Positions 32,560-41,872 of a stretch of DNA of 54,642 nucleotides are shown here, one piece after another. The DNA comes from Acidimicrobiaceae bacterium. GTDB taxonomy: Bacteria > Actinomycetota > Acidimicrobiia > Acidimicrobiales > Aldehydirespiratoraceae. Below the pieces are notes generated by a model. That model saw only the letters and a list, made by a program, of their open reading frames with translations, did no database searches and had not been told where the DNA came from. Every line of letters starts with the position of its first letter. Positions within the stretch are counted from its first letter, which is position 1. The position numbers and the translations under genes are program-made. The stretch spans positions 1 through 54,642 of the forward strand of contig PBTQ01000035.1 of assembly GCA_002729125.1 (NCBI GenBank), given 5' to 3'.

Positions 32560-32668
32560 GTCGCTCGACGTGCACATCAAGCGGCTCCGGGCGAAGGTCG
32601 AGCCCACCCCCGACACGCCCGAGTGCATCGTCACGATCCGGGGTCTGGGCTACAAGCTCAGCACCTGA
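32558..32668 (+). pseudogene. Orphan 3' end of a PhoB/RegX3-type response regulator
   Basis: The frame ending in TGA at 32668 encodes LDVHIKRLRAKVEPTPDTPE followed by CIVTIRGLGYKLST, the recognition helix and C-terminal hairpin of an OmpR-type winged helix, closest in pattern to RegX3/PhoB. Nothing upstream in this frame resembles the rest of the regulator; the Na/Pi cotransporter runs the other way there. A rearrangement that brought in the phosphate genes probably cut a former regulator gene. It sits beside Pho-type genes and a PHO-like box. The 247-bp gap between the cotransporter and pcrA holds nothing else apart from promoters. Confidence 0.7.
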
Positions 32669-32709
32669 GCCGGTCGTCGGCCGGTCCTTCGGCTGTCGCA
32701 ACGCATCGC

Positions 32710-32715
32710 TAGGGT
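32710..32715 (+). promoter_or_regulatory. Putative -10 element of pcrA
   Basis: TAGGGT ends exactly 7 nt before the ATG at 32723 and decides that start over the GTG at 32714. Confidence 0.45.
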
Positions 32716-32722
32716 GGCCCCG

Positions 32723-34972
32723 ATGTCGGAGTCGCCCCTGCTTGCCGGTCTTAACCCGGCCCAATACGACGCGGTCCTGCACGACGGTGGCCCCCTGCTC
32801 GTGGTGGCGGGTGCCGGGTCGGGCAAGACGCGTGTGCTCACCCACCGCATCGCCCATCTGATCGAGGGCGGGCTCTCACCGTTTGAGATTCTGGCGATCA
32901 CGTTCACCAACAAGGCGGCGGGGGAGATGAAGCACCGCGTCGGCGGGCTCGTCGGGCCGGTGGCGGAGAAGATGTGGGTCTCGACCTTCCACTCGGCGTG
33001 CGTGCGGATTCTGCGGCGCGATGTGGAGCGTCTCGGCTTCCCTGGTCGTTTCTCGATCTACGACCAAGCCGACGCGGTGCGTCTCGTGGGCTACGTCATC
33101 CGTGATCTCAACCTCGACCCCAAGCGGTTCCCGCCGCGATCGGTGCACGGCACGATCTCGATGGCCAAGAACGAAAACGTTGGGCCGAGCCGATTCACCG
33201 ATCAAGCCGAGCAGGTTTTCCAGCGCAAGATTGGCGAGGTCTACGTCGAGTACCAGAAGCGTCTGCTTCAAGCCGGCGCGATGGACTTCGACGACCTCTT
33301 GATGCGCACGGCGCAGCTGTTCCGCGAGCATCCCGATGTCCTCGCCTCATGGCGGCACCGCTTCGGTCATGTCCTCGTCGACGAGTATCAGGACACCAAC
33401 CCCGTCCAGAACGATCTTGTGCTCCAGCTCGCCGAGGAGCACCGTCAGGTCACCGTCGTGGGTGACAGCGACCAGTCCGTCTATGCCTTCAGGGGCGCCG
33501 ACATCCGTAACATCCTCGGATTCGAGGAGGCGTTCCCCGACGCCACTGTGGTGGTGCTCGAGCAGAACTATCGCTCGACCCAGTCGATCCTCGATGCCGC
33601 CAACGCCGTCATTGCCCGCAATGTGGGCCGAAAGCCCAAGGAGTTGTGGAGCGACAAGGGGGCGGGCGACAAGATCGTCCGCTACCACGCCGACGACGAG
33701 TCCGATGAGGCCCAGTTCATCGCTAACGAACTGGCCAAGCTCCATGACCACGACCACATGCGCTGGGGCGACATGGCGGTCTTCTACCGGACGAACTCGA
33801 TGTCGCGAGTCATCGAGGAGTTCCTCGTCCGGGTCGGCATCCCCTACAAGGTCGTGGGCGGCACCCGCTTCTACGACCGTCGCGAGATCAAGGACGCGCT
33901 GGCCTACCTGCGAGCGATCGTGAACCCCACCGACGAGGTGTCGGTCAAGCGCGTCATCAATACGCCCAAACGAGGAGTCGGCGATTCGTCGATCGGGAAG
34001 CTCGACGCCTGGGCATCAGCCAACGGCGAATCGTTCGACCAGGCTGTGTTGCGGTTCGACGAGGCCGGCGTCGGGGGCCGCGCAGCGACCGGCATCGAAA
34101 AGTTCCTCGTGATGATCACGGAGATCCGCAAGCTGCAAGCGGAACCAGCGACGATTATCGAAGAGGCGCTCGATCGATCGGGCTATCTCGCCGAGTTGCA
34201 GAACGAGCGCTCGGTCGAGGCCGAGGGACGTCTTGAGAACCTGTCCGAGCTTGTCGGCATGGCCCGCGAGTACGAGACGGTCGACGATTTCCTTGAGCAG
34301 GTATCACTCGTCAGCGACACCGACGACATCGACGAGGAGGAATCCACGGTCACGTTGATGACGCTTCACGCCGCCAAGGGCCTCGAGTTCCCTGTCGTGT
34401 TCCTCGTCGGCATGGAGGACGGCGTGTTCCCCCACGTCCGAGCGTTGGGCGATCCGTCCGAACTTGAAGAGGAACGCCGCCTCGCCTACGTCGGCATCAC
34501 TCGGGCCATGCAGAAGCTCCACCTCACCAGCGCGTGGAGCCGCATGGTGCACGGCCAGACCCAGTACAACCCGCCGAGTCGTTTCCTCGATGAGATTCCG
34601 TCCGAGTTGATTAACGAGATTGGCGGCACCCGCATGCTGCGCTCGCGACGTGATCGCAGCGGTGGCGGCCGCACCTACGGTGGCGGTGGCGGCAGCGAGA
34701 TTCCGACTGGCCGCACCTTCGGTGGCGGTGGGCGAGACTCCCACTCCGATGATGTCGTTGAGTCGGCACTCGCCGCTGCCAACAGGTCCACGCCCTCCGG
34801 AGCCGAGTCGATCGGGCTCAAGGTCGGCGACGATGTCCGCCACAGCCAATGGGGCGAAGGCGTCATCGTCGAGATCGACGGTGTGGGCGACAAGGCGGAG
34901 GCATCGGTCCATTTCCCGTCGGTCGGGCCGAAGCGTTTGCTGCTGAGTTGGGCGCCGCTCGAGAAGATCTGA
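32723..34972 (+). CDS. pcrA: ATP-dependent DNA helicase PcrA/UvrD
   Basis: The 749-residue superfamily 1 helicase unwinds DNA 3'-5' in repair and replication restart. Motifs in order: LNPAQYDAV (Q motif), VVAGAGSGKTRVL (I), LAITFTNKAAGEM (Ia), VDEYQDTN (II), VGDSDQSVYAFRGAD (III), LEQNYRST (IV), TLMTLHAAKGLEFPVVFL (V) and AYVGITRAMQKL (VI). The C-terminus has a glycine-rich linker (GRTYGGGGG, GRTFGGGG) and a small Tudor-like domain (VGDDVRHSQWGEGVIVEIDG) that in relatives binds RNA polymerase. The TAGGGT-N7-ATG arrangement supports a leaderless mRNA. Confidence 0.96.
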   Translation: MSESPLLAGLNPAQYDAVLHDGGPLLVVAGAGSGKTRVLTHRIAHLIEGGLSPFEILAITFTNKAAGEMKHRVGGLVGPVAEKMWVSTFHSACVRILRRDVERLGFPGRFSIYDQADAVRLVGYVIRDLNLDPKRFPPRSVHGTISMAKNENVGPSRFTDQAEQVFQRKIGEVYVEYQKRLLQAGAMDFDDLLMRTAQLFREHPDVLASWRHRFGHVLVDEYQDTNPVQNDLVLQLAEEHRQVTVVGDSDQSVYAFRGADIRNILGFEEAFPDATVVVLEQNYRSTQSILDAANAVIARNVGRKPKELWSDKGAGDKIVRYHADDESDEAQFIANELAKLHDHDHMRWGDMAVFYRTNSMSRVIEEFLVRVGIPYKVVGGTRFYDRREIKDALAYLRAIVNPTDEVSVKRVINTPKRGVGDSSIGKLDAWASANGESFDQAVLRFDEAGVGGRAATGIEKFLVMITEIRKLQAEPATIIEEALDRSGYLAELQNERSVEAEGRLENLSELVGMAREYETVDDFLEQVSLVSDTDDIDEEESTVTLMTLHAAKGLEFPVVFLVGMEDGVFPHVRALGDPSELEEERRLAYVGITRAMQKLHLTSAWSRMVHGQTQYNPPSRFLDEIPSELINEIGGTRMLRSRRDRSGGGRTYGGGGGSEIPTGRTFGGGGRDSHSDDVVESALAAANRSTPSGAESIGLKVGDDVRHSQWGEGVIVEIDGVGDKAEASVHFPSVGPKRLLLSWAPLEKI

Positions 34973-34990
34973 GCGCGTAGAGCGGGGCGC

Positions 34991-36232
34991 CTACCAGGCG
35001 CATTCCAGGTGCTTCACCCCGTTGATGAAGCTCGACCGGAGGCGGTCGGGTTCGCCCACGGCGTGGATGTTGGGCATCTGGGAGAGCAGCTCCTTGTAGA
35101 GCACGTTGATCTGGCGGCGGGCGAGATGTGCTCCGAGACAGAAGTGAGGGCCGGGGCCACCGAAGCCGATGTGGTTCGTGTTGTCGCGGGTGATGTCGAA
35201 TGCGTACGGGTCGTCGAAGACGTCCTCGTCCCGGTTGCCGGAGCCGTAGAACAGCACCACCTTGTCGCCCTCGTCGAAGACCGTGTCACCCAGTCGGGCA
35301 CCGTCGCGGGTGACGGTTCTGCGGAAGTGGATGACCGGGCTCGCGTGCCGGACGATTTCCTCCACGGCGCCAGGCATGTGGGTGTTGAGATCGCCCTGGA
35401 GGAGTGCCTTCTGCTCAGGGTTGGCGGTGAGGTAGGTGAGGCCCCAGCTGATCGAGTTGCGAGTCGTTTCGTTGCCCGCTGCGCAGAGCAAGACGAAGAA
35501 GCTCTGGATCTCTTCGCGGGTCAGCTTGTCGCCGTCGATTTCGGCGTTGACGAGCGCATGCGTGAGCGTGTCGCCGTCGCTCCCGTCAGCCCGGCTCGCA
35601 ATGTCGTCAATGAGCCCGGCCAGAGCGGCACCGGCGCCAAGGAACGCTTCGAGCGGATTTTGTCCCTCCGGCACGAATTCCGGGTCGCCCTGGCTGAGGA
35701 TGATGTTCGTCATGTCGAAGACGAACTCGTGCTGACTTTCGGGGATACCCATCATGTCGCAGATGATCTTGACTGGTAGCCACGCGGCGCACGCCGTGAC
35801 GAAGTCGCAGCCCGGCCCTGCATCCTGCAGACGATGAGCGGTCGTCTTCGCCGCGGCGTCAACGTCTTCCATGTTGCGTTGCAGCATGCGGGGCGTGAAC
35901 CCGGCCGACACGAGCTTGCGCAGTCGAGCATGTCGCGGATCGTCCATGTTGATCATTGAGCCGAAGAACTCGTTGAACTCAGGCGGGAGGTCGGGAATGT
36001 TGGTGCCCGCCCCCGACTGAAAGAGGTCGGCCTGACGGCTCGCCGCCACGATGTCGGCGTGCTTGGTGAGCGCGTAGTAGCCGGGCCCCGCTGCGAGGTA
36101 CTCGGTGTCGGCCTCGGGAAAGAAGCGAATTGGGTCCTTGCACCGCAGGGTCTCGAACGCGGCCTCTCGGACCGCCATCGGCTCGGTCCAGAATCCCTCG
36201 ATGTCGGACAGATTGATCTCGCTGAGCTGCAT
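34991..36232 (-). CDS. Cytochrome P450
   Basis: The start is the ATG at 36232 (MQLSEINLSDIEGFW), set by TAGCGT at 7 nt upstream; the ORF track start is too early. The 413-residue protein has the I-helix oxygen-binding CAAGNETTRNS, the K-helix ExxR as EEIVR, and the heme loop FGGPGPHFCLGAHLAR with the cysteine ligand. MINMDDPRHARLRKLVSAGFTPR resembles the CYP125/CYP142/CYP124 actinobacterial families that hydroxylate sterol or lipid side chains. A ferredoxin partner is not adjacent. Substrate cannot be assigned; a steroid or terpenoid is a reasonable guess. Confidence 0.93.
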   Translation of the reverse strand: MQLSEINLSDIEGFWTEPMAVREAAFETLRCKDPIRFFPEADTEYLAAGPGYYALTKHADIVAASRQADLFQSGAGTNIPDLPPEFNEFFGSMINMDDPRHARLRKLVSAGFTPRMLQRNMEDVDAAAKTTAHRLQDAGPGCDFVTACAAWLPVKIICDMMGIPESQHEFVFDMTNIILSQGDPEFVPEGQNPLEAFLGAGAALAGLIDDIASRADGSDGDTLTHALVNAEIDGDKLTREEIQSFFVLLCAAGNETTRNSISWGLTYLTANPEQKALLQGDLNTHMPGAVEEIVRHASPVIHFRRTVTRDGARLGDTVFDEGDKVVLFYGSGNRDEDVFDDPYAFDITRDNTNHIGFGGPGPHFCLGAHLARRQINVLYKELLSQMPNIHAVGEPDRLRSSFINGVKHLECAW

Positions 36233-36239
36233 GGGCGAG

Positions 36240-36245
36240 ACGCTA
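36240..36245 (-). promoter_or_regulatory. Putative -10 element of the P450 gene
   Basis: TAGCGT on the minus strand ends exactly 7 nt before the ATG at 36232. Confidence 0.45.
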
Positions 36246-36306
36246 GGGGATCGGGTGAAGGCGTTGGTAGCCGGTGCTCGCTGGTCGTCGGTGAGGGGGT
36301 GGGCGA

Positions 36307-39006
36307 TCACCCGTGAAGCGGTCCCGACACGTGGTGAGTCCCGGCGCCGACGTTGGCCGATGTGGAGCCGACGGTGATCGTTGCGGTGGCACCCACCGGG
36401 AGGGTTGCGTCGACGGCGAGCTGCCCGTCGCTGATGGTCCAACTCGTCGATACGGTCCCGCGGGCGGTTTCCAGGTTGGCGCTGGCGTGGGTGAGGCGCC
36501 CAGCAGGATCCGGTCGAGGTTTGATGAGGACGTGTTCGTAGCCGGGCCGCTCCGAATCGGTGTCAAGCCCGGCAACGTAGCGGTGCAAGAACTCACCGAT
36601 CGCTCCAAACGCGTAGTGGTTCTGGCTTACGTCGCTGACCGACCCATCGGGGGTGATGGCATCCCACGTCTCCCAGACGGTGGTCGCTCCCTTTGAGATT
36701 GGATACAGCCACGAGGGAATCTCGGCGCTGAGGAGAACGTCGTAGGCGAGCTCGGTGTGCCCGGCGTCGACAAGGGTCGGGCACAGTAAGGGAGTCATGG
36801 TGAACCCGGTCGCGAGCTTGGCGTCGTTCGCCCGTACTACGCGAGCTAGAGCTTCGCCTGCAGTAGCCCGGTGAGGTTCGTCGATGAGGCCGAACGCCAG
36901 GCATGCGACCAGCCCAATCTGGTCGCGACGGCGAGGAAGGCCGTCGGCGGCGAAAAGGTGCTGTTGAATCGCAGCAACGACCAGTTCCCGCCGTTCGAGC
37001 ATCTGTTGAGCGTCATCGGAGTGGTTGAGGAGCGAGGCGATCCGGGCGACCCGTTGGAGAGTTCGGGCGTAGTACGCCGTGGCGATCAGCGGGTCGGGCT
37101 TGAGAAGCCCGCGAAGCCAGTTCCTCGTGAGTGTTTCGCCTGGCGCTAGCCACTCGGCCCACTGGAAGCCGCTGTCGATGACGTGCTCACGGTGTCGCCC
37201 ACTGCCGATGCGGGTGCGGGGGTCGGCTGTTGCCCACCAGGGGTCGCGCCTGCTGCGGTGTTCGAGCGCGTCGACCCAGCGACACATCGTGGCGTAGTTC
37301 TCCTCAAGGACTCGGTGGTCGCCGTAATGGAGATACAAAGTCCAGGGCACGTCGACGCAGGCATCAGACCAGGCGGCACCGCCGTGAGTGGGGCGCATGA
37401 AGAAAGCGTTGTAGCTGGACGAGACCGGGACCACGCAGGGGATCCGGCCGTCATCGAGTTGGTCGGCCCGAACATCACCGAGCCATCGGACGAGGATGGG
37501 GGCGATGTTGCGGTTGAGCGCTCCGGTGCGCCCGAAAACGGCGATGTCTCCGGTCCATCCGGCCTTCTCACGCGTAGGGCAGTCGGTCGGTATCTCGACG
37601 AAGTTCGCGACTTGAGAACGGTCGATGTTCTCGATGAGTCGGTTGATCTCCCCGTGGGAGCATTCGAATCGGCCGGTGGCCCGTGCTTCGCTGCTGAGCA
37701 CGAGCGCAGTGAAGTCTTCGGCGGTTGGTTCTGATCCGGTAGGCCACTCGTCGACCCGGGCGTAGCGGAAGCCGTGGTAGGTGAAACGCGCAGCGAAGGT
37801 CTCAGTTTCGCCAGCACCAGCCAGGGTGTAGCGAACCTGTTGGCGGGAGTCGCCGAATGTGTCCGATGTGAACTCCCCATCGGCAGTGAGGGTCTCGCCA
37901 TGGGTAAGCCGAACGCGTGAACCGGCTGGGCCGCTGACCGTGAACTCCACAACCCCAGCAAGGTTCTGCCCGAAATCCACGACGGCCTCACCCGATGGGG
38001 TACGGAACACCTCTTGAGCACAGATCTGTCCGACAACACGGACACTGGGGCCAACCTGGGGGACAAGGCGGCGGGTCGGTCCGTCGACAACCGCCACCGT
38101 GGACCACGCTTGGTCATCAAAACCAGTGGAGGTCCATCCATCGGGCTCGAGGCGGGCATCGAACTCCTCGCCGTTGAACAGGCACGCACGACGCACGCCG
38201 CCCTCGGCCGCCTTCCAAGTGGAGTCGGACTGGACGAGCATGCGGTGGCCAGCCTCGAGCCGAGCGATCGCAGCGACGTTGGTTCCCCAATTGTTCGGCT
38301 TTCGGAAGACCCCGACTCGACCCCGCCACCACCCGTCAGCCAGCGTGATGCCGATCGTGTTTCGGCCTTCGATCAGCAGCGCTGACACGTCATAGGTCTG
38401 GTGCTGGATCCGGTGGTCGTAGGCAGTGAAGCCGGGACGAAGCCGATCGTCGCTGACAGAGATGCCGTTGATCTCGATGTCGTAGACACCAAGGGCGGAA
38501 CAGTAGAGGCGAGCATCGGCGATATCGTCGCCCGGCGCGACCTCGAATTCCTTGCGCAGCAGCGGGCTCGGCCGGTCTGCGCTTCGTTGTCGCCGGCGAA
38601 GGCGTCGCGACGCCGGTCGTGCGGATTCACGGGGTGAGCTGATCCAGGCGGTGCCGCCCCAATCTTCGGTCCGCAGGAGTGCCATCTCTAAGCTGGCTGG
38701 TTCGCTCCATGGACCCGGCCTGGTCGGCTCGGTACCAGGTTCGCCAGCCCACACCCTGACCCGCCAGGTGCACTGCTGCCGTGAACTCAGGTCCTGGCCG
38801 GCGTAGGGAATGAGTACCTGGTTAGCGCTCCGCACCATGGCGGTCTTCCAGGTCACGCAGTCGCTGCTGATGACCTCAATCTCGTAGGCCAGCTGAATCT
38901 CGTTAGAGGGGTCGTCGGACTCAAGTCGCCACGAGAACCGGGGCTGCGTCGTCGCAAGACCGATCGGATCGGTTTCGTATTCGGTCGTGAGCCCTGTGGC
39001 ACGCAT
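36307..39006 (-). CDS. Alpha-L-rhamnosidase, GH78 family
   Basis: The large enzyme (899 residues from the ATG at 39006; the GTG at 39039 would add 11) cleaves terminal alpha-L-rhamnose. The N-terminal beta domains start MRATGLTTEYETDPIGL and include ALGVYDIEINGISVSDDRLRPG. The (alpha/alpha)6 barrel carries the catalytic-acid motif EIPTDCPTREKAGWTGD and the general-base region TVWETWDAITPDG. A C-terminal beta domain ends the protein. No signal peptide is seen, so it may act inside the cell on imported oligosaccharides. It is a lone carbohydrate gene with no rhamnose operon around it, which may indicate transfer. Confidence 0.92.
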   Translation of the reverse strand: MRATGLTTEYETDPIGLATTQPRFSWRLESDDPSNEIQLAYEIEVISSDCVTWKTAMVRSANQVLIPYAGQDLSSRQQCTWRVRVWAGEPGTEPTRPGPWSEPASLEMALLRTEDWGGTAWISSPRESARPASRRLRRRQRSADRPSPLLRKEFEVAPGDDIADARLYCSALGVYDIEINGISVSDDRLRPGFTAYDHRIQHQTYDVSALLIEGRNTIGITLADGWWRGRVGVFRKPNNWGTNVAAIARLEAGHRMLVQSDSTWKAAEGGVRRACLFNGEEFDARLEPDGWTSTGFDDQAWSTVAVVDGPTRRLVPQVGPSVRVVGQICAQEVFRTPSGEAVVDFGQNLAGVVEFTVSGPAGSRVRLTHGETLTADGEFTSDTFGDSRQQVRYTLAGAGETETFAARFTYHGFRYARVDEWPTGSEPTAEDFTALVLSSEARATGRFECSHGEINRLIENIDRSQVANFVEIPTDCPTREKAGWTGDIAVFGRTGALNRNIAPILVRWLGDVRADQLDDGRIPCVVPVSSSYNAFFMRPTHGGAAWSDACVDVPWTLYLHYGDHRVLEENYATMCRWVDALEHRSRRDPWWATADPRTRIGSGRHREHVIDSGFQWAEWLAPGETLTRNWLRGLLKPDPLIATAYYARTLQRVARIASLLNHSDDAQQMLERRELVVAAIQQHLFAADGLPRRRDQIGLVACLAFGLIDEPHRATAGEALARVVRANDAKLATGFTMTPLLCPTLVDAGHTELAYDVLLSAEIPSWLYPISKGATTVWETWDAITPDGSVSDVSQNHYAFGAIGEFLHRYVAGLDTDSERPGYEHVLIKPRPDPAGRLTHASANLETARGTVSTSWTISDGQLAVDATLPVGATATITVGSTSANVGAGTHHVSGPLHG

Positions 39007-39117
39007 CGACAAAGACTCTTGCAGCTCAACCCCACCCACTACCAGGCATGGTCTTCATGAGTTCACCTCGGTCGACGTCAGTAGCCGCTGCCTGCCCGCA
39101 GTCAGGGAGAGCACCGT

Positions 39118-39636
39118 TCACTCTTCCCCGTTGTTGGCGTTGATGTCGACCCGCACATTGTTGTCGTCATCGATCGTCACGGGGTACGTCTGGATCAGTT
39201 CGCCGGTCGAGAGATTACCTCGCTCGTCCATCGTCACGCCCGCACAGTCGGCGTCGCTACCGCCGGCCAGCATGAGATCGAACCGGTCCGCATCGCTGTT
39301 CCACTCGAAGAAGCAGTCGCGCGGCGCGCCGATCGGGCGGGCATCAAAGGCGAACCAGCCCGCCTCGGGATCGTCGCCGAGGTGCTGAAGGATGATGTCG
39401 CGGCTGCGCCCGGCTACGTCGCTGTAGAGGATCGGCCCGCGGTCGTCGATTTCCTCGGAGATCCGACCGATCTGGCCCGCGTCAAAGTCGGTGTCACCGA
39501 GCTGGAGCTCAACGTTTTCGCTCTGGTTGGCGAGGAATAGCACACCGCCGCCGAGGACGACGGCGATCATCACGCCGGTGATACCGACAAGGATCGCCGA
39601 GCGAGCATTCATCTGTGGACCGCGGGCGACGGGCAT
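39118..39636 (-). CDS. Membrane-anchored hypothetical protein, 172 aa
   Basis: The start is the ATG at 39636 (MPVARGPQMNARSAI) with AGGAG upstream; the longer ORF runs antisense through sucC. One membrane helix (ILVGITGVMIAVVLGGGVLFL) is followed by an extracytoplasmic acidic domain with ELQLGDTDFDAGQIGRISEE, DCFFEWNSDADRFDLML and two cysteines (C108, C131) that could form a disulfide. The family is not recognised with certainty. It is divergent from sucC with 84 bp between starts. Confidence 0.65.
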   Translation of the reverse strand: MPVARGPQMNARSAILVGITGVMIAVVLGGGVLFLANQSENVELQLGDTDFDAGQIGRISEEIDDRGPILYSDVAGRSRDIILQHLGDDPEAGWFAFDARPIGAPRDCFFEWNSDADRFDLMLAGGSDADCAGVTMDERGNLSTGELIQTYPVTIDDDNNVRVDINANNGEE

Positions 39637-39683
39637 GGGAGGTCTCTCCTGGCGCCAAAGGGGGTAGAGCGAAGTTCGCTGCC

Positions 39684-39689
39684 TAGTAT
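39684..39689 (+). promoter_or_regulatory. Putative -10 element of sucCD
   Basis: TAGTAT lies 31 nt before the GTG of sucC; GGGAGG at 39708-39713 is the Shine-Dalgarno. Confidence 0.45.
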
Positions 39690-39720
39690 CTCCCCGTACG
39701 CGATCAGGGAGGCAACGCCG

Positions 39721-40860
39721 GTGGATTTGTTCGAGTATCAGGGCAAGCAGTTCTTCGCCCAATACGGGATGCCGGTCAGCCCCGGCCAGGTGGCATTCAC
39801 GGTCGATGAGGCCGTCGTCGCCGCCGAGGAACTCGGTACCCCGGTGATGGTCAAAGCACAGGTCCACACCGGTGGTCGCGGCAAGGCGGGCGGCGTGAAA
39901 TTCGCCGCCGATATCGATGCCGTCCGCGAGCACGCCACGAATATCCTCGGTCTCGACATCAACGGCCACCTCGTGAAGCGAGTGTGGATCGAGAAGGCCT
40001 CCGATATCGCGGAGGAGTACTACGCAAGCTTCACGCTCGACCGCTCGGCGAAGAAGCACCTCGGCATGCTCTCCAAGGAGGGCGGCGTCGAGATCGAAAC
40101 CGTCGCCGAGGAAAATCCCGACGCAATCGCCAAGATCTGGGTCGACCCGGTCGTCGGCATCGACGAGGCCACCACGCGAGCCTGGGTTGCTGCTGCGAAT
40201 CTGCCCGCTGCCGCAGTCGAAGGCGCAGTCGACACCCTCCAGAAGCTCTACACCGCCTACACCGACGGCGACTGCGACCTCGTCGAGATCAACCCGCTGA
40301 TCCTCACGCCAGAGGGCAAGGTTCATGTGCTCGACGCCAAGGTCACCCTCGACGGCAACAGCACCTTCCGCCACGAGGACTACACCCAGTTCGACGAGAC
40401 CCAGCCCCGCGACGATCGCGAACAGGCCGCTCACGCCAAGGGCCTGCAGTACGTCGGTCTCGACGGCAGCGTCGGCGTGATCGCCAACGGCGCCGGGCTC
40501 GCCATGAGCACCGTCGACGTCGTCAACCAGGTCGGTGGAAGCCCGGCCAACTTCCTCGACATCGGCGGCGGCGCCAACGCCGATGTCATGGCCGGGGCCA
40601 TGGAAGTCATCAACAACGACCCGAACGTGAAGTCGATCTTCATCAACATCTTCGGCGGCATCACCCGAGGCGAAGAGGTCGCCAACGGCATCCTCGAAGC
40701 CATGCAGCGGGTCGAGATCGACAGTCCGATCGTGATCCGCCTCGACGGCACCAACGCCGAGGAAGGCCGGGCCATCCTGGCCCCGAACCTCAGCGACACG
40801 CTGATGATGGAAGAGACGATGCTCGACGCCGCCCGTAAAGCCGTCGAGCTGGCCAGTTGA
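39721..40860 (+). CDS. sucC: Succinate-CoA ligase beta subunit
   Basis: The 379-residue ATP-grasp subunit starts MDLFEYQGKQFFAQYGMPV at a GTG. VKAQVHTGGRGKAGGVK is the nucleotide-binding stretch, LVEINPLILTPEGKVHVLDAK carries the metal ligands and FLDIGGGANADVM starts the ligase half. With SucD it converts succinyl-CoA to succinate with nucleotide formation in the TCA cycle. sucD follows after 31 nt. icd and mdh also lie in this window, though in separate units. Confidence 0.96.
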   Translation: MDLFEYQGKQFFAQYGMPVSPGQVAFTVDEAVVAAEELGTPVMVKAQVHTGGRGKAGGVKFAADIDAVREHATNILGLDINGHLVKRVWIEKASDIAEEYYASFTLDRSAKKHLGMLSKEGGVEIETVAEENPDAIAKIWVDPVVGIDEATTRAWVAAANLPAAAVEGAVDTLQKLYTAYTDGDCDLVEINPLILTPEGKVHVLDAKVTLDGNSTFRHEDYTQFDETQPRDDREQAAHAKGLQYVGLDGSVGVIANGAGLAMSTVDVVNQVGGSPANFLDIGGGANADVMAGAMEVINNDPNVKSIFINIFGGITRGEEVANGILEAMQRVEIDSPIVIRLDGTNAEEGRAILAPNLSDTLMMEETMLDAARKAVELAS

Positions 40861-40891
40861 TCATCAACGGAGCAGCAGAAAGAACATAACC

Positions 40892-41776
40892 ATGAGCATC
40901 TTCGTCGACGAAAACACCAAGGTCATCTACCAGGGCCTCACCGGCTCGCAAGGCAGCTACTACGGCGGACTCAACCGCGCCTACGGCACACAGGTTGCGG
41001 CCGGCACCCACCCGAAGAAGGCCGGCACCGATGTAGACGGCGTGCCGATCTACGCATCAGTTGCCGAGGCCAAGGAAGCCACCGGCGCCACCGCCAGCTG
41101 CATTTTCATCCCTGCGCCAGGTGTGCAGGGCGCTGTGCTCGAGGCGGCCGAGGCCGGCATCGAGTTCATCGTGTCCATCACCGAAGGGGTGCCCGCCCAC
41201 GACGAGGCGTACTTCTTCAACAAGCTGAAGTCCGACTTCCCGAACACCCGCCTCCTGGGCCCGAACTGCCCAGGCATCATCAGCCCCGGCAAGGCCAACA
41301 TTGGGATCACGGCCGGGCACATCGCCAAGGCGGGCGGGCCGGTCGGCATTGTGAGCCGCTCCGGCACCCTCACCTATCAGGCGCTTTACGAGCTCAAGCA
41401 GAAGGACATCGGCGTCACCACCTGTGTCGGTATCGGTGGCGATCCGGTGCCGGGGACGTCGTTCATCGATTGCCTCGAGGCGTTCGAAGCCGACCCCGAG
41501 ACCAAGGCCGTGATGATGATCGGTGAAATCGGTGGCTCGGCCGAGGAAGAAGCTGCGGCGTTCATCAAGAACCACATGAGCAAGCCGGTCAGCTCCTACA
41601 TCGCGGGGGTCACCGCCCCTCCCGGCAAGAAGATGGGCCACGCTGGCGCCATCGTGTCGGGCGGGAAGGGCACCGCCGCAGCGAAGATGGAAGCGCTGGA
41701 GGATGCCGGAGTCAGGGTTGGTCAGAACCCAACCGAGGCCGGTGAGTTGATGGCGGAGATCGTCGCAGCGCTCTGA
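40892..41776 (+). CDS. sucD: Succinate-CoA ligase alpha subunit
   Basis: The 294-residue subunit binds CoA in its N-terminal Rossmann domain (QGLTGSQGSYYGGLNRAYGT) and carries the phosphorylated histidine in KKMGHAGAIVSGGKGTA. LLGPNCPGIISPGKANIGI and IGEIGGSAEEEAAAFI are further family motifs. It pairs with SucC. A perfect 8-bp hairpin follows the stop. Confidence 0.96.
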   Translation: MSIFVDENTKVIYQGLTGSQGSYYGGLNRAYGTQVAAGTHPKKAGTDVDGVPIYASVAEAKEATGATASCIFIPAPGVQGAVLEAAEAGIEFIVSITEGVPAHDEAYFFNKLKSDFPNTRLLGPNCPGIISPGKANIGITAGHIAKAGGPVGIVSRSGTLTYQALYELKQKDIGVTTCVGIGGDPVPGTSFIDCLEAFEADPETKAVMMIGEIGGSAEEEAAAFIKNHMSKPVSSYIAGVTAPPGKKMGHAGAIVSGGKGTAAAKMEALEDAGVRVGQNPTEAGELMAEIVAAL

Positions 41777-41782
41777 GCGATC

Positions 41783-41808
41783 CGGCAGCATCGCCTGCGC
41801 TGCTGCCG
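41783..41808 (+). terminator. Hairpin after sucD
   Basis: CGGCAGCA and TGCTGCCG form a perfect 8-bp stem with a 10-nt loop just after the sucD stop. No T-run. Confidence 0.5.
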
Positions 41809-41872
41809 CCGTGTGCCATGCCCTGGTGAGTGGTCCACGGTCAGACTGGAGCCAGATGCCAGCCTGTTCCCG

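Noticed and set aside
39637-40434. N-terminal 266 codons of the 438-aa minus ORF
   Set aside because: Antisense to sucC; only the last 172 codons, from the ATG at 39636 with its own Shine-Dalgarno, look like a gene.
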